Source: Pseudomonadota bacterium (GTDB taxonomy: Bacteria > Pseudomonadota > Gammaproteobacteria > Burkholderiales > Burkholderiaceae_C). From it: 64,000 nucleotides of DNA. The translations under genes were made by a program, and so were the position numbers. How positions within the stretch are numbered: the stretch's first letter is position 1; each line of letters starts with the position of its first letter. Location: contig JAKAZQ010000009.1 of assembly GCA_021815805.1 (NCBI GenBank), positions 1 to 64,000 on the forward strand. Direction: 5' to 3'. This document shows positions 1 through 8,780 of the stretch, piece after piece. A model generated the notes under the pieces. It was not told where the DNA came from, made no database searches, and saw only the letters and a program-made list of their open reading frames with translations.

Positions 1-374
1 GCGGCCTCAAACCGCCCTCCGCGGCGCGCATCGCGGCCGACAAGTCGTTCACTGTCGCTGACGGAAATCATCCCGTGGCCTTCATCACGCCGTCGCGGCA
101 ACCATCGGGCAATTTCGGACACCATCCTTAAATGAGTGGAAATTCCGCCAAATTGCTTTACATCTGGCTGGATCTGTCATGTCATTCCATCAAGAAATGC
201 CGCTCACCGATGTCTTCGGCTCGGCCTCCTCCAAAGCGGCTTCGCAGCGCAGAGGTCAATGTCGCCTTCCCCGGTTTTTCCGGCCTGGACAGAGCGGGCT
301 ATGACGGCGGGATCCTCGAAGCCTTCGTCGAGGCCGGCTGGCGGGTCGGCCTGCCGGCGAGCCATGGTCAGGCG

Positions 375-527
375 TGCTGGGTAGGGCCCTTTGTCGGGCT
401 GCACGGCGCCCAACTCAAGACCAATTCCTTTGCCGAGACGGGATCAGCGGGGGCGCTCCTGGGCTCGGGCGGCAACTTCGGCTATGGCGCGTCGACGCTC
501 GGCGTACGCGCCGACCAACGGGCATGA
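375..527 (+). pseudogene. Truncated autotransporter beta-barrel fragment
   Basis: Frame of ORF 132..527 reads WVGPFVGLHGAQLKTNSFAETGSAGALLGSGGNFGYGASTLGVRADQRA*, resembling the autotransporter barrel pattern (W..PF.GL....F.ETG.A..L..STLG.R); no upstream passenger in frame, early stop. Confidence 0.45.
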
Positions 528-533
528 ACCAAT

Positions 534-851
534 GTGACCAATGTCGCGGTGAGTTGTGCGGCTAGACCTGAGTACGCCTACGTGGCGAATGGCGGCAGCA
601 ACACCGTGTCGCAATACACGATTGGGGCAGGCGGGGCGTTGACGCCGATGGCCACACCGACCGTTCCGGCGGGAGGCAACCCCACCTCCGTCACGGTCGA
701 CCCCACCGGCAAGTACGCCTACGTGGCGAACTCCGGCGACGGCACGGTTTCGCAGTACACGATTGGGGCAGGCGGGGCGTTGACGCCGATGTTCACACCC
801 ACCGTCGGCACGGGAAGTGGCCCCATCTCCGTCACGGTCGCGCAGCCGTAA
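534..851 (+). pseudogene. Fragment of a YVTN-type beta-propeller (lactonase-like) protein
   Basis: Two about 48-aa blades (YAYVANGGSNTVSQYTIGAGGALTPM / YAYVANSGDGTVSQYTIGAGGALTPM) repeated at DNA level with a 144-bp period (about 572 and 716); far too short for a propeller. Confidence 0.6.
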
Positions 852-915
852 AGCGGCGGTCCGAGCCGTTGCGCTAGCCAGGCTTGGTTCCTACTGACTG
901 TTCAGTCTAGGCAGT

Positions 916-940
916 GGCCAGATCCTTCAAGGGTCTGGCC
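916..940 (+). terminator. Candidate hairpin terminator downstream of the beta-propeller fragment
   Basis: ggccagatccttcaagggtctggcc inverted repeat followed by cctgtgtttt. Confidence 0.4.
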
Positions 941-1157
941 CCTGTGTTTTGTGGGGTACCGCCGGTCTGGTGCCCGTGTTGTCGTGTCGCGCAAGTGTGC
1001 GCTTGCACGACATTCACCCGCCCTGTCATTTTCAGAAGGCGACTGCGGCAGTTCACGGGGCGTGCCGCCCGGTGTGCGGCCGACTTCTAAACAGGCCACA
1101 TCAGCAGTCCTCTGCACAAAACGCCTGGAGCGCTCGGAATGGCTCGGGAGTCCTTTG

Positions 1158-1424
1158 CAGGCTGTTGAAATACCCCAGGGGGTCGCGTTGGTGCAGAATC
1201 GGGATGATGGGCGTGCGCCGGATCGCAGCGCGGGCTGGGCTCCCGCGCAAGATCGGGGGTGCGGCCAGCGCCCGATTCTGCACTAAACCTTCGGGCGCAG
1301 GCGCTGCGGGCGATCTGCGGCGTTGCCCAGGCAGGCCAGGCGCCCAGCCTGGCCTTGGCTTGGGCGCCTGGCAACTCATCCCGCAGCGCCTGCGCGCGGC
1401 ACCCTGGGGTATTTCAACAGCCTG
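1158..1424. mobile_element. MITE-like/IS-remnant element with 23-bp perfect terminal inverted repeats
   Basis: caggctgttgaaataccccaggg at 1158-1180 and its exact reverse complement at 1402-1424; nested internal inverted repeats 1191-1203/1271-1283, 1295-1310/1380-1395, 1335-1346/1361-1372; no convincing transposase ORF. Confidence 0.7.
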
Positions 1425-1772
1425 TTAAACAGGGGCACGACAATCTCCCGGCTCGGCCTCTACGTACCTAAAACCAAGGATCAACCCTGCAAGTGAATTG
1501 TATTTGTAGAAATAATGACACCGCCCCCAGCCCTGAACAGCAAGAGAAAATTCGACCTCTCTCTCGGATTTTGACAAATAGACATTTTTTATTAACTTAT
1601 CCCGAGGGTCTGAAGACGAAACCATGAATGGAAGGCGAACGCGACGCCCAACCCATTTCGAAGAGTAATCCACCCATTCAATATGACGATATCCCGGGAG
1701 CATCTCCATGCAACCGGTGATTGCCACGATGACGGCAGCAACAAACAAATGAAGGGCCGCGGATATAATCAT
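1425..1772 (-). CDS. Small predicted lipoprotein; candidate immunity/accessory protein of the TpsA locus
   Basis: 115 aa, hydrophobic N-terminus with lipobox-like ITG-C; ATG overlaps the TpsA stop (ATGA, 1769-1772); AT-rich. Confidence 0.55.
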   Translation of the reverse strand: MIISAALHLFVAAVIVAITGCMEMLPGYRHIEWVDYSSKWVGRRVRLPFMVSSSDPRDKLIKNVYLSKSEREVEFSLAVQGWGRCHYFYKYNSLAGLILGFRYVEAEPGDCRAPV

Positions 1773-4700
1773 TTCTGCGAAGCTTCGTCCAAAACCCGCG
1801 ACCTCTGCGGCAAAACATAAGATAAATTGTTATTGCCAAATGCCGCGGGGATCGCTCCCGCCGCCGCCACGCCCATCAATGGAACATTTGCAATCGGAAA
1901 TATTGAATTTAAAATTGGACTCGCATTAAAAAACCAATCGTGAACCCCTGCCACCGCATTGACGAACGGAATTCGGTTGAGTGCGTCACTCAAAACAGAG
2001 CCCTGCGAAAAAATCGAACCCGATCTATTTAGTCCAATGACATTGTTGCCGAACGAATCAACTGGCTGCCTGCCATTGAACTGAGGCGTATAGAACGGAT
2101 AATTTTTTGTGCCAGCAGAGGGCGTTTTCCCCGGCCCCGCATTTACGTCGTACCCGATCACCGAGTTGTACGCCCAAGCCGCCGCGCCCGCGATGGCGGC
2201 GCCCGCCGCGCCGCCTCGGCAGCCCGCGCCGCTGATCGACCCGGCGGCGCATCCCACTGCGGTCTTTCCTGCGAGCGTACCGACGCTGTGGTGGCCCAGA
2301 CCCTGGCCCACCCCCGCTGTAAGCATGGCTGCGACGACGTTCTTTGCCGACTGACTGCTGCCCAGGTCCTGCAGGGTCTTGCCGATGTCCCCGCCGTTGT
2401 TGGCCAGGCTCACCGCCGCCTGGCTGGCGAGGCTGCTGATGCCCGCTGCCAGCGCACCGGACATCGCGGCCCCGCTGGTGGTCAGCACGGTCCCTGCGGC
2501 GACGCCACTGCCTGCCATTCCCGCGCCGGCCGCCGCAATCGTGCTCGCGCCGCCCGCGCCTGCGGATGTCGTGGCTCCGGCGCTGGTCATCAGGGATGTG
2601 CTCAGCCCCGAGGCCGATCCGGCCGTGGCCACCGCCACGGCCACGGCCACGATGGCCGCGCCCACGCCGGTCAAGCCCGAGTGGTGGTAGTTCCAGCTCT
2701 GACTGGCCAGTTGCACCTGCTGCCACGCCACGTCGCTGCGCTGATCCAGCTGGCCCAGGTAGGCCAGTCCTGGCTGGCTGCCCAGTTGCCGCGCCTGCTG
2801 CTTCAGGTCGACGGTGATCGCGGGCACGCCGGCCCCTGCCGGGCCGCCTGACATGCGGTTCGACCTGCCGCCTGAGCTGCTGTCGACCAGGCCCAGGCTG
2901 CTCGCCCCCACGCGGATGCCGCCGGTGGCCTGCAGACGCACCGGCCCGCCGGCCCTGGATGCGCCCGGCACGTCGACGGTGGTGTACCGCAGGGTCTCGC
3001 GAATCTGGCCCTGGCCGGAAGCACTGCGGGTGAGCAGCCCGTGGCCGGACCTGCTGCTGCTCTGACGCAGAGCCTGGATCGCCGCGTCGATATGCAGCGT
3101 GGCGTTGGGATCGACCACTTGCCCGTTGATGCTTCCGGCCTCGGCCGTCAGGCTACGCCCCCGGATTTGCGCGGCCTGCAGGGTCATGCCCGAGCCGGAC
3201 TGCAGTTGCAGCACACCGCCCGTGATGCGGCTGGCCTGCGCCGTCGCGCTCTGCAGCTCTGCGCCGCTGCTGCCCGTGCGGCTGAAGGTGCCGCCGTGGG
3301 CCTGGCGGCTGTCCTGGTCGTTCCGGGTGCTGGCTGCCGCGACGATGTTCAAGGTGTTGCCCGCCGTCACGCTTACCTTGCCTGCCGCTGTGCTGCTGAT
3401 GCTCGATCCGACCACGTCGACATCGCCAGCGCCGACGATGCTGACGTTCGATCCCGAAAGCGCCGAGGCGACGGATACGGTGGATTGGTCGCTCTCGCTG
3501 TGGCTGTTGGATCTGCTGCCGAAGCCGTGGTGGCTCGATCCGCTCCAACTCGACTGCCGGCTGTGGTGCTCGGCCAGCGCGCTCACGTTGACGCTGCCCG
3601 CCGCCGCTACGCTCAAGGTGCCCGTGCTGCTCACCGTCGAGCCAAGAACGTTCACGTCTCGGCCCGCGGTGATGGACAGGTTGCCGCCAGAGGCAAGACG
3701 GCTGCCCTTGACCGTGTCGTCGCGCTGGGAATAGACCATCGTGTAGCTGTTGCCGCTGCTGCCGCCTGCGCCGCTGCGGTGGATCTGCGCCGTGTCCCGG
3801 GCTGCCCCCAGGGTGACGCTGCCCCCGGCCTGGATGCTGCCACCATGCGCCAGGTTGAGCTGTGCGCCGGTGCCGCTCAGATGGCCACCGGCGGCCATGC
3901 TCGCAGCGCCGCCCACGTTCAGCGTCGTGCCCCGGTGCTGGCTGAACTGGTCGCTCTCATGGCCGCCCGTCGTGAGCTGCGACACCCTCTGCCGGCTCAC
4001 CGCGGTGCCCAGGCTCAGATCCTGCGCCGCGCTCAGCAGCAGGTTTCCGCCGATGGTGGCGCTGACGCCGTTGGCGGTGACATTCCCATCGGCGGCGATC
4101 TGCGCATCGCCTTTGACGTCGATGCTCGTGGCCTGCCGGTCCGTGATGCGGTTCAGGCTCCCCCCCGCCGCCGACCGCACGTGCTGCGTCTGGATGACGG
4201 GACTCAGCTCCAGGTTGCCGCCGGCGCGCAAGGCGAGTGCGCCGGCGCTGATCTGCGCCGAGCCCAGGTTCATGTCGCCGACGGTGGCCAGTGACAGCAG
4301 GCTGCCGGCCTTGAAGGCGCCGCCCTCGCCATCGAGGGTCGTGCCGCTGAGCACCAGATTCTGGCTGGCCTGGATGGTGCCGCCGTTGGTGAAGCCCTTG
4401 AGCGCCGTGAGGTTCACGTTGCCCGCCGCGACCAGGCCGCCGTTGCCCCTCACAAGGGTCGGGGTTCCGGGTGCCAGATACACCTGCGGCACGAGCACGG
4501 TCTGCCCGTCCACGACTTGCGACACCATGATCACGACGTCGCTGGTGAGCTGCGCCACCTGCGCGGGCGTGAGCGCCACGCCGGGGGCGACGTTGAAGGA
4601 CTTGACCGCCGCCGCCCCGCTGGTGAGCAGCGCCTGGTAAGCGCTCTGGGTGCCGCCATAGCCGGCCAGCGACGCCTGCCCCGTCATCGCGAGCAGCTGG

Positions 4701-7700
4701 CTCTGCACCAGTTGCTGCTCGACCATGCCGTCGCCCAGGCGTTTTCCGATCTGGTTCGGATCGAACCCCAGGAGCTGGAAGTAGTAGTTGCTCGAGGCCC
4801 AGCTCTGGTAGTGCGTGAAGGCCGGGTTGCTCTCCACCAGGTACTTCGCGGTGGGCGACTTGTTGGTATGGAACAAGCCACCGCCGGGCAGCGAGAAGCT
4901 CGCGCCGTCGATGCTGAAGGTCACCCCCGCGCCACCGACGGCTCCGGCCACCCTGCTGCTTTCCGATACGGCTCGGCCGGTGAGCGCGGCGACGCCGCCG
5001 TCACCGTCTCGGGTGCCACCCCATTGCGCAGTCTGGCTCGCGCCGGCGTTCGACGCCGGGTTGTTGATCGTGGCGCCGCTGCCACCGATGGTGCCACCCG
5101 CCGTCAACGTGGAGTCGTACGTGCCCACAGCGTAGGTGCGCACGTCGGCTGGGTTTTTGCAACTCCCATACCCGAAGCAATAGGTCGGTGTTCCCCCAAA
5201 GCCTCCGACCTCCATCCACCCTCGGTAGGTTCGATAGACGTAGTTGCCCTGATAGTTCACCTGAACCGCCAGCGGCGCGGTGCCGGACCAGCTGTTCTGG
5301 TCCAGGCTCACCCCGGTCAGGTCGATGTTGCCGACGGCCGTGATGTTCGACCAATGGTTCAGCAGGCGGCTGCCCGGGGCGAGACCCAGGTCGCCCCCGA
5401 CCAGGATGCCGGCTGCAGGACTGATGCCCGTGATGGTGTTCCGGCCTGCAGTACCGGTGTATTGGGTGAAGAGGTAGTCGCTGTTGTACAGGCCACCGTG
5501 TGGCGGGTCGACGTAGACGCCCCCGATCTGGTTCGGGTTCGGGGTGTTGATGGTGCCGACCTGACCGGAGAGACCGACCCCCAGCGCCGCCAGAGTTCCG
5601 GCGTCCACGGCGGAGGTGTAGTCGCCACTTGTCGTGAGCTCGCGCCGGGTGTTGGTCACGGTGTCGGCCAGCAGGCTCATGTTGCCGCCGGACTGGAGCA
5701 GCCCCGAGCTGTTGATGATGGTGGCGGCATTCGTGTACGTGCCCCCGTCCTGCCCTCCGGCGAGCACGAGTTTCCCCAGGCCGTAGATCGATGTGGTCGG
5801 CGCCGTGCCGGTCGCGGTGGTGTCGTCGCGGTTCTCGATGTCGGGCGCCAGCAGCACCAGGGAGCCGTTCGGATCGGTCGCTCCGACGAGCGCGGCGGGA
5901 CCAAGGTTCCGGATCGAGCCGGTGGCGTTCATCGCCACGCTCGCGCCCACCAGCGTGGCGTTGTTGGTGATGTCGGGGGCGGTGACGATCAGCCGTCCGC
6001 CAGCGCCGATGGAGCCGGTATTGACCGCGTCGCCGGTGGAGTCGATGCTGGAGGCGCCCTGCGCGGTGGCTTCTCCGGCATTGCTGAACCTGCCAGCCGT
6101 GGACAGTGCGAGCCTGCCGCCGGCGGCGATCCGACTGCTCGACGGCAGCGCGAGGGCTCCTGCCACGGTCACGGTGACGTTGCCGTCGGCCGTGATGGAG
6201 CCGCCCGTGTTGTCCAGGCTCGGCACGTTCAGCGTGATCGGCGCCGTGGAACCAGCCTGCGTGGCCAGCAGCCCGTTGTTCGTGACACGGGTCTCGGATG
6301 TGACGTCCAGCGCACCGCCGGAGACGATCTCGGCGTCGGCTCCGTTGCTCAGCCTGGCTGCCTGTATGCTCAGCGCCCCGTTGGCGCCGATGCGTCCCGA
6401 TCCGTTCGTCGCCGCGGGGTTGGCGTTGGTCAAGTGGCCCGCCACCGTGATCTGTGCCGCGCCGCTACCGAGCGAGAGCATCTGCCCCGCGGTGTTGTCC
6501 AGGCTCGTGGCGCTGACGCTCAGGGGGCCAGCCTGTCCTGCGGTACCGGCCTGGACCAGGCCGTGAATGTTGGTGAGGCGGCCCGTGCTCAGGCTCATCG
6601 AGCCGCCCGACTGTTCGGTGCCGCCATCCAGGGCCAGCGTCGAGGCGACAAGTGTGAGCCCGGCTCCTGCCAGCGTGTCGCCCGCAAGCCTCGCCCGACC
6701 CGCCGCGATGATGCTCAGATCGCTGCCCGAGCTGATACGCCCTCGGCGCTGATCGACGGACCCGGCATGGATGTCGACCGCACCGTTGCCGCCGATGATC
6801 CCACCGTGCCCGCAGTTGGCAGCGCTGGTCAGCGCTGCGACGACGTTCAGGCGACTCGCTCCACGGTCCAGATTGAGGATCTGGCCCCCGGTATTGTCCA
6901 GCGAGCCGGCCGCGATACGCAGCGCCGAGTTGCCGCTTCCGGTACCGGCTTGCACAAGACCGCTCGCGTTGGTGAGCGTCGCGCCGGCCTGCAGGGTGAG
7001 CATGCCGTGGGCCATCACCCTGCCCGCGGTGTTGTCCACAGTGGCGCTCTGGAGCGTCGCCCGGCCGCCCGCGTTGATCTCGGCTTGGCGGTTGCTGATC
7101 GCGCCCGCGGTGACGCTCGCGCTCAGATTGACGTTGCCGGCTGCGCTCACGGCGCCACCATCGAGCGCGATGTGCCGCGCCACCACGGCGAGATTGCCGC
7201 CGCTGGTCGTGCTGCCTGCGAGCCGCGTCTGCCCGTTGGTCGTGACTGTCAGGTCGGCCCCCGCGCCCAGCCTTCCGCCGGTCTGCGACACGCTGCCCGC
7301 AATGATCGTGACCTGGCCGTTGCCGCCAATCACACCGCCTGCGGCCTCGCTCAGCTTGCCCATCGCACCCAAGGTGGTCGCTCCGGATCCCAGGTTGAGC
7401 AGACTGCCCGCTGCGTTCACGACATTGGCCGCACGCACCGACAGGGTCGATGCCAGCGCACGACTGCCGCTCTGGATGATGCCCCTGGCATTCGTGAGAT
7501 CCGCGCCGAGGCTGATCGCGATGTTGCTCGCCGCGAGCATCCGGCCCGAGGTGTTGTCCAGGGCGCTCGCGGACGCCAGGCGGAGGACACCGTCGCTTTG
7601 CACCAACCCGGCGCGGTTGCGGATGGCCCCCGTGACCGCGCCAAGGGTGATGTCACCGCCCGCCTGCATGCTGCCGCCGTCCAGGTCGACAGAGGTGGCC

Positions 7701-8779
7701 GAGACGGTGATGCCGCCTGCGGCGAACTGGGTGCCCGAAAGCGCCGCTGCGGCGCTCGACGTGATGGCCACGCCCGCCTTGCCAGTGACCTTGCCGCTTG
7801 CGCTGTCGACGCCGGAGCCGATCTGCCCACTGGACGTGATCCCGGCAGTCTGGATCTGCACATCGCCCTGCGCGGCCAGTGCCCCGGTGTTGGTCAGCAG
7901 GCCGGCGCTGGTGACCAGCAAATCGCCCGCCGTGGCGCCAAGGGTCCCGGCGCTGCGCATACCCACCCCGGATTCGGTGCCCACCAGGTAAATCGAGTTG
8001 GCATACATGCCGCCCAGCGCGGCCACGTCCAGGGCGTAGCCGGGCGCGCTGCCCGAGGCGGCCATCGAGGTGGCCGTGGTGTTGCCGGCATCGACCTGGT
8101 TCGCCCCCGTCGTCAGCTTGAGTGCCCTGGCCCAGATTCCCGCGTTGACCTGCACCGTGCGCGCGATGATGTCGGTGTAGTCGGTCGTGGTGGCGTCGAG
8201 CCCGGCGCCGGCGATCGTGATCTGCCCTTGCGTGACGCTGTAGCCGGTGAGTTGGCCGTTGGAGAACATCGACGTGCCGGTGGTCAGCGTGCCGCGGCTT
8301 TCGTTGATGAAGCCACACCCGGCGCAGGTGATGCCTGCGGGGTTGGCCACGATCACCTGCGCCTGGGAGCCGGCAACCTCCATGTAGCCGTTCAACCGAC
8401 TGGGGTCGCTGGAGTTGACCTGATTGACGATGATGCGCGCGCCTTGCGCGCCGACATTCGGGTTCCCCGACACCCAGCCCGCGAGCCTGGTCTGCGCGCT
8501 GGTCATCGAGTTGTTGAACACCACCCCTGAGCCAGGCACGTCGAGCCGGCTGTAGCGGTTCATCGACACACCGGAATTCGACGGCGTCTGGATGTTGACC
8601 TGATCGATACCGTTGGCCGTGGTGATCACCTGCGGCCGCTGCGAGACAGGGGCGCCTGCATCGGGCACGATGTTTCCGGCCAGCGTCGAGTTCACCAGGG
8701 CCCCGGACGTGACCAAGGCGATACCCGCGCGCACGCGTTGCCAGCAGATCAGCGAGGATGACGTCGTGCGGTGGATCAT
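1769..8779 (-). CDS. Filamentous haemagglutinin/CdiA-like two-partner secretion exoprotein (TpsA)
   Basis: 2336 aa; N-terminal TPS domain (NRYSRLDVPGSGVVFNNS...IIVNQVNSSDPSRLNGYMEVAGSQAQVIVANPAGITCAGCGFIN), long haemagglutinin-repeat region, DUF637-like region, distinct C-terminal segment. Confidence 0.9.
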   Translation of the reverse strand: MIHRTTSSSLICWQRVRAGIALVTSGALVNSTLAGNIVPDAGAPVSQRPQVITTANGIDQVNIQTPSNSGVSMNRYSRLDVPGSGVVFNNSMTSAQTRLAGWVSGNPNVGAQGARIIVNQVNSSDPSRLNGYMEVAGSQAQVIVANPAGITCAGCGFINESRGTLTTGTSMFSNGQLTGYSVTQGQITIAGAGLDATTTDYTDIIARTVQVNAGIWARALKLTTGANQVDAGNTTATSMAASGSAPGYALDVAALGGMYANSIYLVGTESGVGMRSAGTLGATAGDLLVTSAGLLTNTGALAAQGDVQIQTAGITSSGQIGSGVDSASGKVTGKAGVAITSSAAAALSGTQFAAGGITVSATSVDLDGGSMQAGGDITLGAVTGAIRNRAGLVQSDGVLRLASASALDNTSGRMLAASNIAISLGADLTNARGIIQSGSRALASTLSVRAANVVNAAGSLLNLGSGATTLGAMGKLSEAAGGVIGGNGQVTIIAGSVSQTGGRLGAGADLTVTTNGQTRLAGSTTSGGNLAVVARHIALDGGAVSAAGNVNLSASVTAGAISNRQAEINAGGRATLQSATVDNTAGRVMAHGMLTLQAGATLTNASGLVQAGTGSGNSALRIAAGSLDNTGGQILNLDRGASRLNVVAALTSAANCGHGGIIGGNGAVDIHAGSVDQRRGRISSGSDLSIIAAGRARLAGDTLAGAGLTLVASTLALDGGTEQSGGSMSLSTGRLTNIHGLVQAGTAGQAGPLSVSATSLDNTAGQMLSLGSGAAQITVAGHLTNANPAATNGSGRIGANGALSIQAARLSNGADAEIVSGGALDVTSETRVTNNGLLATQAGSTAPITLNVPSLDNTGGSITADGNVTVTVAGALALPSSSRIAAGGRLALSTAGRFSNAGEATAQGASSIDSTGDAVNTGSIGAGGRLIVTAPDITNNATLVGASVAMNATGSIRNLGPAALVGATDPNGSLVLLAPDIENRDDTTATGTAPTTSIYGLGKLVLAGGQDGGTYTNAATIINSSGLLQSGGNMSLLADTVTNTRRELTTSGDYTSAVDAGTLAALGVGLSGQVGTINTPNPNQIGGVYVDPPHGGLYNSDYLFTQYTGTAGRNTITGISPAAGILVGGDLGLAPGSRLLNHWSNITAVGNIDLTGVSLDQNSWSGTAPLAVQVNYQGNYVYRTYRGWMEVGGFGGTPTYCFGYGSCKNPADVRTYAVGTYDSTLTAGGTIGGSGATINNPASNAGASQTAQWGGTRDGDGGVAALTGRAVSESSRVAGAVGGAGVTFSIDGASFSLPGGGLFHTNKSPTAKYLVESNPAFTHYQSWASSNYYFQLLGFDPNQIGKRLGDGMVEQQLVQSQLLAMTGQASLAGYGGTQSAYQALLTSGAAAVKSFNVAPGVALTPAQVAQLTSDVVIMVSQVVDGQTVLVPQVYLAPGTPTLVRGNGGLVAAGNVNLTALKGFTNGGTIQASQNLVLSGTTLDGEGGAFKAGSLLSLATVGDMNLGSAQISAGALALRAGGNLELSPVIQTQHVRSAAGGSLNRITDRQATSIDVKGDAQIAADGNVTANGVSATIGGNLLLSAAQDLSLGTAVSRQRVSQLTTGGHESDQFSQHRGTTLNVGGAASMAAGGHLSGTGAQLNLAHGGSIQAGGSVTLGAARDTAQIHRSGAGGSSGNSYTMVYSQRDDTVKGSRLASGGNLSITAGRDVNVLGSTVSSTGTLSVAAAGSVNVSALAEHHSRQSSWSGSSHHGFGSRSNSHSESDQSTVSVASALSGSNVSIVGAGDVDVVGSSISSTAAGKVSVTAGNTLNIVAAASTRNDQDSRQAHGGTFSRTGSSGAELQSATAQASRITGGVLQLQSGSGMTLQAAQIRGRSLTAEAGSINGQVVDPNATLHIDAAIQALRQSSSRSGHGLLTRSASGQGQIRETLRYTTVDVPGASRAGGPVRLQATGGIRVGASSLGLVDSSSGGRSNRMSGGPAGAGVPAITVDLKQQARQLGSQPGLAYLGQLDQRSDVAWQQVQLASQSWNYHHSGLTGVGAAIVAVAVAVATAGSASGLSTSLMTSAGATTSAGAGGASTIAAAGAGMAGSGVAAGTVLTTSGAAMSGALAAGISSLASQAAVSLANNGGDIGKTLQDLGSSQSAKNVVAAMLTAGVGQGLGHHSVGTLAGKTAVGCAAGSISGAGCRGGAAGAAIAGAAAWAYNSVIGYDVNAGPGKTPSAGTKNYPFYTPQFNGRQPVDSFGNNVIGLNRSGSIFSQGSVLSDALNRIPFVNAVAGVHDWFFNASPILNSIFPIANVPLMGVAAAGAIPAAFGNNNLSYVLPQRSRVLDEASQK

Positions 8780-8780
8780 C

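Noticed and set aside
4517-8530. 1337-aa plus-strand ORF antisense to tpsA, and similar long ORFs
   Set aside because: High-GC shadow ORF opposite a convincing TpsA; low-complexity Arg/Ala/Gly-rich translation without domain motifs.
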